From: JABAAW01 sp965216605
GTDB lineage: Bacteria > Pseudomonadota > Alphaproteobacteria > JABAAW01
Length of the DNA stretch: 64,000 bases
Direction of reading: 5' to 3'
NCBI GenBank assembly: GCA_965216605.1
Contig: CBDCGG010000002.1
Span: 434,001-498,000 of the forward strand
Both the position numbers and the translations under genes were made by a program. Shown here piece after piece: positions 1-8,222 of this stretch. Positions within the stretch are counted from its first letter, which is position 1; every line of letters starts with the position of its first letter. The notes under the pieces are model-generated. The model made no database searches, was not told where the DNA came from, and saw only the letters and a list, made by a program, of their open reading frames with translations.

Positions 1-207
1 GCCGCTCGCACAACCCGCAATGCCGCAACCCTCCAATATCTCTCGATCGATGCCGCTCGTCCCGAACTCGTTGATAAGCAACGCAAAGCGCAAGGTAGAA
101 GCCTCGCTCTGCGCTTGCTTTAGAATGTTCTCAACAAGGCTAGTCTTGCCCGCACCCAAAAAGCCGGTGACGACCGTAGCCGAGATCTTTTCGCTAGAAT
201 CCCTCAC
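1..207 (-). CDS. cobW: Cobalamin biosynthesis GTPase CobW, N-terminal part (cut by window edge)
   Basis: Sixty-nine codons are visible, starting from a GTG that overlaps the cobU stop (GTGA). The N-terminus has the G3E-family P-loop GFLGAGKT at residues 15-22, a NEFG switch at 46-49, and a C61/C66 pair in the 'GCGIAGC' segment that follows 'IDREIL'. That Cys pair is known from the cobalamin-specific CobW branch and precedes the CxCC metal site, which lies beyond the window. CobW is a GTP-dependent metallochaperone thought to hand Co(II) to the aerobic cobaltochelatase; that role is family knowledge. It is the last visible gene of a cobC-cobU-cobW operon read right to left. The overlapping start suggests translational coupling to cobU. 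Confidence 0.88.
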   Translation of the reverse strand, partial: MRDSSEKISATVVTGFLGAGKTSLVENILKQAQSEASTLRFALLINEFGTSGIDREILEGCGIAGCASG

Positions 208-839
208 GGAGCAGAACCCTTAACAACCATCGGCACGCCCGCAACTACCAACGCCAAAGTCGAGACCGAAGTCGCCACACGTTGATGCAAAATACCCGCA
301 TAACCACGAAACACATCGCCCATCTTTGTGTAAGGAACAACCCCCAACCCCACCTCGTTGGAAACGAACACCAGACTCTTGCCCGCACGCGCAAGGCGAG
401 GCAAAGCCTCTTCTATCTCCTTTGTCAGACGCTCAAACAACGGAGCCTGTTGCTCCATCCGCTCTATCCCCTCGCAAAACAGCAGGGCGGACAAAAAGAG
501 CGTCAAGCAATCGACGACGATCACACGCGCACGCGCAGCCTCCAAACTCTCCACGAGCATCTTGGGAGCGGGCTGCTCTAATGTCTCAAAATCTGCACCG
601 CGCTCGGCACGATGTCTGGCGATACGCTCCTGCCAACGCGCGTAGTTTTTGCTCGTCTTGTCCGCAGGCAGCGCGGCGGTCGCCAAGTAGAGCGGCTTCG
701 TTTCTGCCTCATTCTCTTGCCCATTCTCTTTATCATTCTCTTGCCTTGTCGCAAGCTTGCGCGCCCAAGCAAGCGAGCAGGCGGTCTTGCCTGAATTCGC
801 TCCGCCCAACAACAATGCGGAAAAAGCATGCTCTGTCAT
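204..839 (-). CDS. cobU: Bifunctional adenosylcobinamide kinase / adenosylcobinamide-phosphate guanylyltransferase
   Basis: This 211-residue protein would phosphorylate adenosylcobinamide and then transfer GMP to it in late cobalamin assembly (CobU, called CobP in the aerobic pathway). The P-loop GGANSGKT is at residues 12-19. H76 in 'RHRAERG' matches the histidine that carries GMP, and a 'VVDCLTLFLS' strand and a 'SNEVGLGVVP' loop follow as in the family. The start is the ATG whose last bases overlap the cobC stop (ATGA); a longer upstream frame only re-reads cobC. Residues 33-45 are a hydrophilic insert, QENDKENGQENEA, encoded by a three-copy 12-base repeat (710-745) and placed between the P-loop helix and the next strand. 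Confidence 0.93.
   Translation of the reverse strand: MTEHAFSALLLGGANSGKTACSLAWARKLATRQENDKENGQENEAETKPLYLATAALPADKTSKNYARWQERIARHRAERGADFETLEQPAPKMLVESLEAARARVIVVDCLTLFLSALLFCEGIERMEQQAPLFERLTKEIEEALPRLARAGKSLVFVSNEVGLGVVPYTKMGDVFRGYAGILHQRVATSVSTLALVVAGVPMVVKGSAP
710..745. repeat. 12-base tandem repeat, 3 copies, inside cobU
   Basis: Three consecutive 12-base units (CATTCTCTTGCC, CATTCTCTTTAT, CATTCTCTTGCC) lie at 710-721, 722-733 and 734-745. On the coding strand they give an acidic, Asn/Gln/Lys-rich insert. This is one of a series of 12-base-period arrays across the window. Confidence 0.95.
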
Positions 840-1597
840 GATGTTCCTGTCCCTTCCTGTCTCGCTCGCAGATTGACGCACCGCACGGCGGCGGGCGTGT
901 GCGCAAGTGTGACTTCAAGTGTGTCTTCGAGTGTATATGTTTTTTTTCTATCTTGTCTAGAATGTAGATAGCGGTCAATGCGCGTCAAGGACAAAGGATC
1001 GATAGAAAAAGACAAGGCACGCGCCAGAGGCAGCCGCAAGGCTTGGGCGAGGGCGGCGCGAATCGTTCCCGCATGCGCAACCACAACGATAGTGAACGAC
1101 TTCTCTTCGCCTTTGCTTGTCCGAGCGTGCGTGCACTCGATACGCTCGACGGCGCGCGCGACGCGGCGAGCGAGGTCGGCGAAGCTCTCTCCGTTTGGCG
1201 GACGATGGCTTGCGGGCGCGTCCCACAAGGCGCGATGGCGACCTTCGTCGTAACGCTCTCCCTCCCAGTCGCCGAAGTCCTGTTCGTTGAAGGTTTGTTC
1301 CTTGATAATTTGCTCGGCGAGAGGTTGCTTGCTCTCTCCGCGTTCAGCTTGAAGCGTCTCGCGCAAGGCTTGCGCTGTTTGCCGAGCGCGTTTCAGTTCG
1401 CTACTGATCCAAAGATCAGGATGCTGTGGTAGCAGGCTTTTAAGATTCTTCGCAAGGATTTTTATCTCTGTTTGTGCGTCTTCAAGGTGGGCGGGTATAT
1501 CGCTACTGCCAGTAAAGACGCCCTCGCGTGCTTGGACAGGCGCATGGCGAATCCAAATCCAGCGGACGCACGGGTTGCTACTATCTTCTTCTTTCAT
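836..1597 (-). CDS. cobC: Histidine phosphatase family protein, probable alpha-ribazole phosphatase CobC
   Basis: The protein is about 253 residues. It carries the phosphohistidine 'WIRHAPVQAREGVFTGSSD' start of the phosphoglycerate mutase superfamily and a late 'VVAHAGTIRAALA' segment with the second catalytic histidine. In the CobC branch this enzyme removes phosphate from alpha-ribazole phosphate in nucleotide-loop assembly, and its position directly before cobU and cobW (4-base overlap with cobU) supports that role. The start is uncertain: the ATG at 1597 has a GTG just upstream and a TTG at 1630 but no convincing Shine-Dalgarno. I saw no cobalamin riboswitch in the roughly 130 bases between this start and the divergent aminotransferase gene. 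Confidence 0.85.
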   Translation of the reverse strand: MKEEDSSNPCVRWIWIRHAPVQAREGVFTGSSDIPAHLEDAQTEIKILAKNLKSLLPQHPDLWISSELKRARQTAQALRETLQAERGESKQPLAEQIIKEQTFNEQDFGDWEGERYDEGRHRALWDAPASHRPPNGESFADLARRVARAVERIECTHARTSKGEEKSFTIVVVAHAGTIRAALAQALRLPLARALSFSIDPLSLTRIDRYLHSRQDRKKTYTLEDTLEVTLAHTPAAVRCVNLRARQEGTGTS

Positions 1598-1732
1598 CAC
1601 GCGGCAGGAGGCGAGCAAGCTGACAAGCAACCTAAAAAGCTGCTTTTGTGACGAAAGTCATCTTGCGTTGCCATCATCCAAAACACATAAACCCCAAAAA
1701 ATGTTTCCTTGATTCTAGCACGGCAGGCTATA

Positions 1733-2980
1733 ATGGCATCTCTTATGTCTTCTCCCTCCCTCTCGCATGTCCTCTCGCGCGTGCGACCCTCTGCGACGAT
1801 CGCCGCCGCTACACGAGCGAGCGAACTTAAGCGCGAAGGGCAGAACATCGTCTCCCTCTCTGCCGGTGAGCCAGATTTCGATACGCCCGATTTCATCGTA
1901 GAAGCCGCCACAAAGGCACTGCGCGAAGGCAAAACACGCTACGCACCCGCAGGCGGCATTGTTGAACTGCGCGAGGCGATCGCACGCAAACTCAAGCGCG
2001 AGAACGCAACCGATCTGCCGCCCAGTCGCATCGCCGTTACCTGCGGTGCGAAGCAGGCGATCTACAACGCGCTTGTCGCCAGTCTTAACCCTGGCGACGA
2101 GGTTATCGTTCCCGCCCCCTATTGGGTCAGCTATCCCGATATGGCAACGCTTGCGGGCGGTGTGCCCGTGATCGTCGAGACCAAAGAAGAAGACGGCTTT
2201 CTTCTCACGCCCGAATCGCTAGAAAACGCCTTGAGCGATAACACGCGGTGGCTCGTTCTGAACTCTCCGTCGAACCCCACGGGTGCTGTCTATAGCAAAC
2301 AAGCCTTGCAGGCGTTAGGCGAGGTGATCGCCCGCCATGGAAAGCGGGGAGGACGCTGCGGGGTTATCAGCGACGAGATCTACGAACACCTCGTTTATGG
2401 CGATGTGCCTTTCGTCAGTTTTGCCCAAGCCTGTCCGCAGCTGTTGGAGCGCACGCTCATCGTCAATGGTGTCTCGAAGGCATTTGCCATGACGGGTTGG
2501 CGCATCGGCTACGCAGCGGGCGAAGAGAAACTTATCAAGGGCATGAATGTCATCCAATCGCAATCGGCGAGCTCCGCTACGACCTTCTGCCAATGGGCGG
2601 CGGTTGCTGCGCTCGATTCGGACATGGCGTTCTTTGCCCCTATGCTGAAGGCTTTCCGTGAGCGTCGCGATTTCATCACCCAAGCCTTAAACGCTATCCC
2701 CGGTCTTTCCTGCGCTGTTCCGCAAGGTGCTTTCTATGTCTTTCCTTCGTGTGGCGAGCTTATCGGTCGCAAGACAGAGCAAGGCAAGAATAAACAGAGC
2801 AAGCTCATCGAGGACGATCAATCTCTCTGCCTTTATGCGTTGGAGCAAGCGGGCGTTGCGATGGTGCATGGTGCTGCCTTCGGCGCATCGCCTTACTTGC
2901 GTTGCTCGTATGCTTGCTCGATGGAGCAGCTGGAAGACGCAACAACGCGCTTGGCGAAAGCCTTTGCTACGCTCTCTTGA
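1733..2980 (+). CDS. aatA: Class I/II aminotransferase, aspartate (prephenate-type) aminotransferase
   Basis: A 415-residue PLP enzyme of the I-gamma aspartate aminotransferase group, close to the family's usual ~400 residues. Visible marks are 'LSAGEPDFDTP' at the N-terminus, 'NSPSNPTGAVY', 'SDEIYEHLVY', the PLP lysine K249 in 'NGVSKAFAMTGWRIGY', and the C-terminal 'RCSYACS' containing the substrate-carboxylate arginine. It would convert oxaloacetate and glutamate to aspartate; some alphaproteobacterial members also act on prephenate, which sequence alone cannot decide. The ATG at 1733 has GGCAGG five bases upstream, and a second ATG at 1745 is possible. A TATAAT at 1729-1734 overlaps the first ATG, so if it is a -10 box the message would start at the second. 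Confidence 0.92.
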   Translation: MASLMSSPSLSHVLSRVRPSATIAAATRASELKREGQNIVSLSAGEPDFDTPDFIVEAATKALREGKTRYAPAGGIVELREAIARKLKRENATDLPPSRIAVTCGAKQAIYNALVASLNPGDEVIVPAPYWVSYPDMATLAGGVPVIVETKEEDGFLLTPESLENALSDNTRWLVLNSPSNPTGAVYSKQALQALGEVIARHGKRGGRCGVISDEIYEHLVYGDVPFVSFAQACPQLLERTLIVNGVSKAFAMTGWRIGYAAGEEKLIKGMNVIQSQSASSATTFCQWAAVAALDSDMAFFAPMLKAFRERRDFITQALNAIPGLSCAVPQGAFYVFPSCGELIGRKTEQGKNKQSKLIEDDQSLCLYALEQAGVAMVHGAAFGASPYLRCSYACSMEQLEDATTRLAKAFATLS

Positions 2981-3036
2981 AGGCTCTATCCTTTATCCTT
3001 TAACTCCTCTTATTCATTAATTTAGGAATTGTTTTC

Positions 3037-4485
3037 GTGAAAACTCTCAAAACTGATATTTGTGTCCTCGGCGGCGGCGCAGGGGGACTTGCCTTTGCCG
3101 CGGGTGCCGTGCAAATGGGCGCGCGAGTCGTGCTTGTAGAAAAAGGCAAGATGGGCGGTGATTGTCTCAACTATGGCTGCGTGCCGTCCAAAGCCTTGAT
3201 CGCTGCTGGACAGCTCGCGCATGACATGCGCCATGCTGATCGTTTCGGCTTGCCGAACAGCGTTGTCAAGGCGGACTGGCAAAAGGTGCATGGACATGTC
3301 ACCTCTGTGGTAGAGGCTATTGCGCCGCACGATTCGGTCGAGCGTTTCGAAAAATTAGGCTGCACGATTCTGCAAGCCAGCGGTAGTTTTATCGATCGCA
3401 AAAAAGTGCTGGCGGGAACGACGGCTGTACGCGCGAAGTACTTTGTGCTGGCGACGGGCTCGCATCCGTTTGTTCCGCCGATGGAGGGGATCAAGGATGT
3501 GCCTTACTTCACGAACGAAACTATCTTCGATCACAAGGAGGACATCAAGCATCTGATCGTCATCGGCGGCGGTCCTATCGGCTTGGAGTTAGCGCAGGCG
3601 CATCTACGGCTGGGGGCTAAGGTTTCTGTCATCGAGCGCGGTGCGTTGTTGGGACACGAGGATCCTGATCTCTCGCCTTTCTTGCTCAGGCAGTTGGAGA
3701 GGGAAGGGATGCAAATGTTAGTGCATCGCAATATCGTGCGTTTGGAGGGAACGAAGGGCAAGGTGCGGGTCATACTGACGCGGAACGACGAACAACGCGA
3801 GATGCAACAAGAGACTCTAGAGGGGTCGCATATTCTTGTAGCGACGGGACGTGTGCCGCAGTTAGCGGGGCTTAACTTAGAGAAGGCGGGCATTGCTTAT
3901 ACGCGCCGTGGAATTGTTGTCGACAAGAGGTTGAGGACTTCGCGCAGGGGTATTTATGCGATTGGCGATTGTTCGGGTTCGGCGCAGTTCACGCATGTTG
4001 CGGGGTATCATGCGGGAATTGCCATTCGTAACATTCTGTTTCCGATGCGTGCGAATGCTTCGTTGGAGAACCTTCCGTTAGTGACTTACTGCGATCCTGA
4101 GATAGCGTCGCTGGGACTTTCTGAGCGTGCGGCGGTTGAGCGGTATGGCAGGGAGGCTATCAAGGCTTTCTCTTTTGATTATGAGGAGAATGATCGTGCG
4201 CATGCGACGCACACGCCTGAGGGACGGATCAGGGTATTTCTGCGTAAGGGAAAAATTTTGGGGGTTGCTGTTGTGGGTGCGCATGCGGGCGAGATGCTTG
4301 CGCCGTGGATTGTTGCTATGGCGGCGGGCTTGAAGATTGGGCAGATGGCGGGTCCTATTTTTCCTTACCCGACATTGAGTGAGATCAGCAAGCGTGTTGC
4401 GGGGCAGGCATTTACGGGCGTGTTGTTTTCGCGGGGGATGCGGCGTTTTGTGAGGACGGTGCTGGCGTTGAAATCTTATGTGTGA
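3037..4485 (+). CDS. FAD-dependent pyridine nucleotide-disulfide oxidoreductase (mercuric reductase/dihydrolipoamide dehydrogenase-like)
   Basis: The protein has 482 residues and a GTG start behind a GGA at 3025-3027. An N-terminal FAD Rossmann motif 'GGGAGG' (residues 12-17) is followed by the redox disulfide C43-LNYG-C48. A central NAD(P) motif 'IGGGPIGLELAQA', the FAD-closing 'YAIGDC' and a C-terminal dimerisation domain follow. In dihydrolipoamide dehydrogenase the C-terminal motif is HxHPT with a catalytic histidine. Here it is 'FPYPTLSE' with Y444 in that place, as in mercuric reductase-like members, so this is unlikely to be the E3 subunit of 2-oxoacid complexes. No dehydrogenase-complex genes adjoin it. 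The substrate is unknown. Confidence 0.85.
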   Translation: MKTLKTDICVLGGGAGGLAFAAGAVQMGARVVLVEKGKMGGDCLNYGCVPSKALIAAGQLAHDMRHADRFGLPNSVVKADWQKVHGHVTSVVEAIAPHDSVERFEKLGCTILQASGSFIDRKKVLAGTTAVRAKYFVLATGSHPFVPPMEGIKDVPYFTNETIFDHKEDIKHLIVIGGGPIGLELAQAHLRLGAKVSVIERGALLGHEDPDLSPFLLRQLEREGMQMLVHRNIVRLEGTKGKVRVILTRNDEQREMQQETLEGSHILVATGRVPQLAGLNLEKAGIAYTRRGIVVDKRLRTSRRGIYAIGDCSGSAQFTHVAGYHAGIAIRNILFPMRANASLENLPLVTYCDPEIASLGLSERAAVERYGREAIKAFSFDYEENDRAHATHTPEGRIRVFLRKGKILGVAVVGAHAGEMLAPWIVAMAAGLKIGQMAGPIFPYPTLSEISKRVAGQAFTGVLFSRGMRRFVRTVLALKSYV

Positions 4486-4494
4486 CAGAGAATG

Positions 4495-4513
4495 CTACGC
4501 ACTTCGTGCGTAG
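4495..4513. other. Perfect 8-bp stem hairpin after the oxidoreductase gene
   Basis: CTACGCAC, a three-base loop, then GTGCGTAG form a hairpin 10 bases past the stop codon, immediately before the dispersed palindromic element. There is no T-run after it, so termination is only a guess. Confidence 0.6.
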
Positions 4514-4624
4514 AAAGCGCTTACGCGCTCCGCTGACGCGGGGTCTTTTGCGGGGGGACTGCGTCCCCCCACACCCCCCATGCGCAAAACTCGCTACGCC
4601 TACGGCTCGCTCGTCTTGCGTTTT
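4514..4624 (+). repeat. Dispersed GC-rich palindromic element, most complete copy
   Basis: This intergenic segment between the convergent oxidoreductase and fliJ genes has four blocks that recur elsewhere: 'AAGCGCTTACGCGCT'; the core CGCTGACGCGGGGTCTT at 4531-4547; a hairpin with GGGGGGAC and GTCCCCCC arms at 4552-4570; and 'CATGCGCAAAACTCGCTACGC' running into 'GCTCGCTCGTCTTGCGTTTT'. Copies are near 9.3, 36.2, 40.7-41.0 and 57.75 kb. There is no reading frame of its own. It resembles REP/BIME-type or Rickettsia-palindrome-type elements in behaviour, but I do not recognise the family. Confidence 0.85.
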
Positions 4625-4662
4625 ACCGTCAATGCAAAAAGCCCGTTCCAATGACGTAGCAA

Positions 4663-5091
4663 CTATCCCCCCCTAGCACGCATCGCCTTATTATGCTGCA
4701 CCGCCTCCCCAAGCTGCGCCGCCTCCCGCTCCTCCCGCCGCACAATTTCCCTGCGCTCCTCCCGCAACCGCCGCTCGATCAACTTCTCATAAGTCTTCTC
4801 CCTCCGCAAACTGGCAAGCACCTCTGCTCGACACTGCTCCTCCTCCCGCCTCAAATGCTCAAGGCGCGAATCCAACTCATGAATGCGCGCCTGCGCACGA
4901 GGTAAATAATGCGGATTGGCAAGATTTAAATTCGAAGCCGCCAAAACCTCCTCCCTCGCCATCTCACTGCGAGCACGCGACAAAGCCATCACAGCCTGCT
5001 CCACCTCACGCTGCGCCTGCCCAAACTTGCGCTGGTGATTTTCCTTCTCCTCGCGTTGCAAACGCATGAGAGTAGTCAAACTCTTTCTCAT
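4663..5091 (-). CDS. fliJ: Flagellar export protein FliJ-like coiled-coil protein
   Basis: A 142-residue protein that is almost entirely charged helix, rich in Glu, Arg, Gln and Leu with no membrane segment or signal. This fits FliJ, the stalk protein that sits in the ATPase ring of the flagellar type III export apparatus. Its ATG follows the fliI stop with no gap, and that linkage is the strongest support, because FliJ sequences are poorly conserved. The only other candidate would be the equivalent stalk protein of a non-flagellar type III system; nothing nearby suggests one. Confidence 0.8.
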   Translation of the reverse strand: MRKSLTTLMRLQREEKENHQRKFGQAQREVEQAVMALSRARSEMAREEVLAASNLNLANPHYLPRAQARIHELDSRLEHLRREEEQCRAEVLASLRREKTYEKLIERRLREERREIVRREEREAAQLGEAVQHNKAMRARGG

Positions 5092-6570
5092 CTATTCAAC
5101 CCAGCCTTCCCGTTGAGTGTCCGCCTCGCTTGGGATTGCCTGACCAGATGCCACCTTGCTCGTCGTGTCCTGTACTGTTTCTTGCGCTTCTTTTTGCGCT
5201 GTTTCTTTTCCTTGTAAAATGTTCGACAAAAACATCGAGAGTTCTTGAAACTCCAACGGAGTCTCGTTCAACCCCTGCGTGAGAAATTCTTTCTCCAAAC
5301 GCGGCACGACCGCAATAGCGCGATCGACCTGCGCGTCGCTACCCTGCCTGTAAGCCCCTAACTGGATCATGTCTTCCATCTCCTGATAACGCGCGATCAA
5401 AGCCCTCGCGTCGGCAAGCAAGGCGTTGTCCTCGTCGCTGTTGGCGTTCGGCAAAGCGCGCGAGACAGTCTGCAAGATGTCGATGGCAGGATAGCGGTTG
5501 CGATGGGCTATCTCACGCGAGAGCGTCACATGTCCATCGAGAATTCCACGCAAAGCGTCCGAGATGGGCTCGTTGGGATCGTCTCCCTCTACCAGCACCG
5601 AAAAGATGCCCGTGATATTGCCTTGCTCAATACCCTCTCCCTCTGCAAGATCTTCTTTACGCTCGATGCCCGTCCCCGCGCGCTCCAACAGACGCGGCAA
5701 CTCGGCGAAAACAGATGGCGTGTAGCCACGCATGGTGACAGGCTCGCCCGCCGCCAAGTGTATCTCGCGCAACGCCATGGCAAAGCGCGTGAGGCTATCG
5801 AGCAAACACAATACCTCGCAACCCGTGTTGCGGAAGAACTCGGCAATCGCCATGGTCGTCCATGCCGCCTGCCTGCGCGCGAGAGCTGGCTCTTCTGCCG
5901 TGGCGATAACAATGACGCTACGACGCAATCCCTCGTCGCCCAAGGCGCGCTGTAGAAATTCCTTCACCTCTCGACTGCGTTCGCCGATTAATCCTACGAC
6001 GATCACATCGGCTTGCGAGCGGCGCGCGATCATCGAGAGCAACAACGACTTCCCAACCCCTGAGCCCGAAAAGATTCCCAAGCGTTGTCCTCGACAACAC
6101 GGGGCGAAGGTATCTAACGCGCGTACGCCCAACAAGATCTTCTCGCCCAAGGCGCGCCGCAGGTGGGCTGCGGGAGGCTGCGCGCGGATAGCGTAAGCCT
6201 CGTCGCCAAGTGGCAAGCCACCGAGGTTGTCGCGTGCCTCGCCGCGTGCACCGACGACACGACCCAGCCAACTTGTGGTCGGATAAATCACCGCCTCGTG
6301 GAACGAGGCGGTGACGCGATCGCCTACGCTCACGCCGTTCAGCTCGCCGAAGGGCATCACCAAAGTCTTGTCGAGGTCTTGTCCGACCACCTCGCAATTG
6401 AGCGGCTGCTCGCGGTTCGGACTTTCCAACGCGCACAAGTCGCCCATCGAAAGGAATCGCTCCAAGCCGTGAATCTCTACCGTCGTGCCGCGAAGTGCTA
6501 TCACGCGCCCGCTCGCACGAAAGTCGTTCAAGCGTTTAACTTCGTTGCGCATGGCGTCCAAAAAATCCAT
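5092..6570 (-). CDS. fliI: Flagellum-specific ATPase FliI
   Basis: A 492-residue F1-like hexameric ATPase that helps unload export substrates at the base of the flagellar type III apparatus. The Walker A motif GSGVGKS is at residues 169-175. It is followed by 'GLIGERSREVKEFL', the Walker B strand 'VLCLLDSLTRFA', and 'GILDGHVTLSREIA' as in FliI and F1-beta. The last 40 residues (rich in Gln, Thr and Ala, 'KETAQKEAQETVQDTTSK') extend beyond the usual FliI end and include quasi-repeats. FliI usually sits in a larger flagellar operon; here only fliJ accompanies it, so the remaining flagellar genes must lie elsewhere. Confidence 0.93.
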   Translation of the reverse strand: MDFLDAMRNEVKRLNDFRASGRVIALRGTTVEIHGLERFLSMGDLCALESPNREQPLNCEVVGQDLDKTLVMPFGELNGVSVGDRVTASFHEAVIYPTTSWLGRVVGARGEARDNLGGLPLGDEAYAIRAQPPAAHLRRALGEKILLGVRALDTFAPCCRGQRLGIFSGSGVGKSLLLSMIARRSQADVIVVGLIGERSREVKEFLQRALGDEGLRRSVIVIATAEEPALARRQAAWTTMAIAEFFRNTGCEVLCLLDSLTRFAMALREIHLAAGEPVTMRGYTPSVFAELPRLLERAGTGIERKEDLAEGEGIEQGNITGIFSVLVEGDDPNEPISDALRGILDGHVTLSREIAHRNRYPAIDILQTVSRALPNANSDEDNALLADARALIARYQEMEDMIQLGAYRQGSDAQVDRAIAVVPRLEKEFLTQGLNETPLEFQELSMFLSNILQGKETAQKEAQETVQDTTSKVASGQAIPSEADTQREGWVE

Positions 6571-6696
6571 CCGAAAATCCTAACTCTTCACCACAAATCC
6601 TTAGCTGCTCGCCTTGCGAGGGCGCATACCATCGCTACCAAAGCATGGTAGGCTTTTTGCTCTTCTACTGCAATCCATCTCCTCTATCTGAATCTT

Positions 6697-8189
6697 GTGC
6701 TCTCTCTTCTACATCGCCTGCCTCGACTTGGCGTAATTTTTCTGCTTGGCTGCCTCCTGCACGCCCCCCTTGCAACAAGGGTGTCGCAAGCACAGGCGGA
6801 GCAAGCGCGCGTTATCATCGATACCGAGGTTGCCTATACGCTCGCGCTACTGGCAAAGCCCTTGCTGCCCGCGCTCGGCGACGCTGCCCAGCGACTGAAG
6901 TTGCATGTTTTGTGGAACAATCAAACTAACGCCTTTGTGAGCGCGGGAACGCATGTCGTCATCTTCAGCGGGCTGATTCGCAAAACCGATAGCGCCGAAG
7001 AGTTGCAAGCCGTCCTAGCGCACGAGTTCGGGCATGTGCTAGCCGATCACTACGCCTTGACGGTGAGCGATCGCGAACGAGCGCAACGATTAGCTTTGCT
7101 TTTGATGTTCGCCTCCCTGCCCTTGGCTGTGGTTAGCGGCGAGGCTGCCATCGCGGCGGCGATCGGGCTGCCGCAAGCTGTTGTCAATCTGACGCTTGCC
7201 GAGCAACGCGCACGCGAGAGCGTTGCGGACAACAGCGCCCTTCAGATATTAGAGCGTGCTGAGCTTTCGCCTCATGGGCTGATCTCCTTCTTTAAAAAGC
7301 TGGGCGGCGAGAGGGCTGCAGGATACGCGAAGTATCTACAGACGCACCCGTCAACACCCGATCGCATTACCTTTCTTCAGGAGCGCGTTGCGCGTTCTCC
7401 CTTCTTGTCTCGTCAAGAATCAAAAAATCAACGCAAAAATCAAAAAAGGAGCGGCGTGCTTTCGCGCGTCTGAAGGCGAAGCTCGACGCGCATGCGCTAT
7501 CTCCTGCGCTTGTGTTGAAAAAGTATGCTCGCAAAAAATCCGCAGGCAACGCCGAGCAAGCTTTAGCAGGCGGCTTAGCGCGCACGATTGCCTTATACCG
7601 CCAGCAGAAGACGAAGCAGGCATTGCGGGAGGTTGCAGGTTTGTTGAAACAAGAGCCTAACGACCCCTTCTTCTGGGAGCTGAAAGGCGACATCTTGCGC
7701 GCAAGCACGATAGGCGAAACAACGGGCAAGACGACGGACAAGTCGGCAAAAAAGTCGTTTGAAGGCGAGCGGCAGGCGCAAGCTGCCTATCGCAAGGCGT
7801 TGAAGATTTTCAAAGCAAGGCAGGCTAAAGACGGTTTTATTGCCTATGATCTGCCGATACGCTTTAGCCTGTTCGACTCGTTGCTTGTCACGGGTTCTTT
7901 GGAGGAGGCGGCAGTCGTCATGCAGCAGGGCTTGGCGAGGTCGCCGCGTTCGATACTCGTGCGGCGTAAACTGGCGAGCCTCTATGAACGACAGGGACGC
8001 CACGCCGAGCGCGCGCTCGTTTGGGCGGAGGCCTTGTGGTTGGGCGGAGAGCGCAAAAAAGCCTATTGCAGCGCGCAGGAGGCAATACGACAACTTCCCC
8101 CTGGATCGCCGCAACGGCTACGAGCAGAAGATCTCGCCTTGCAAGTGCGTGCACAAAAAAAACGCCGAGAGAAACTCGCCTGCTCGTGA
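6697..8189 (+). pseudogene. M48 metalloprotease with TPR domain (BepA-like), split by a frameshift
   Basis: The first part (6697-7473, GTG start) has a hydrophobic N-terminal signal/anchor, the zinc motif HEFGH ('AVLAHEFGHVLADHY') and the third ligand in 'ARESVADNSA', ending in 'HPSTPDRITFLQERVARSPF'. The second part (to 8189) is in the -1 frame. It can be read upstream from 7512 without a stop back to about 7413 ('SKKERRAFARLKAKL'), and carries the TPR-like repeats ending 'LPPGSPQRLRAEDLALQV'. Together they give about 490 residues, the usual size of alphaproteobacterial periplasmic M48-TPR proteases involved in outer-membrane quality control. The missing base lies in the A-rich stretch 7410-7448. 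It could be a true mutation or a homopolymer miscall. If the shift is real, the protease domain would be made alone. Confidence 0.85.
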
Positions 8190-8222
8190 GGCGTAGCAGA
8201 AACTCGCGCAAAAAAATATCAG

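Noticed and set aside
1598..1732. Cobalamin riboswitch upstream of cobC
   Set aside because: I looked for the conserved B12-box pattern on the minus strand and saw none; the gap is also short for that riboswitch.
7421..7448. Programmed -1 ribosomal frameshift in the M48 gene
   Set aside because: The heptamer A-AAA-AAG is present, but its codon phase does not fit the incoming protease frame, and no downstream stem-loop was evident.
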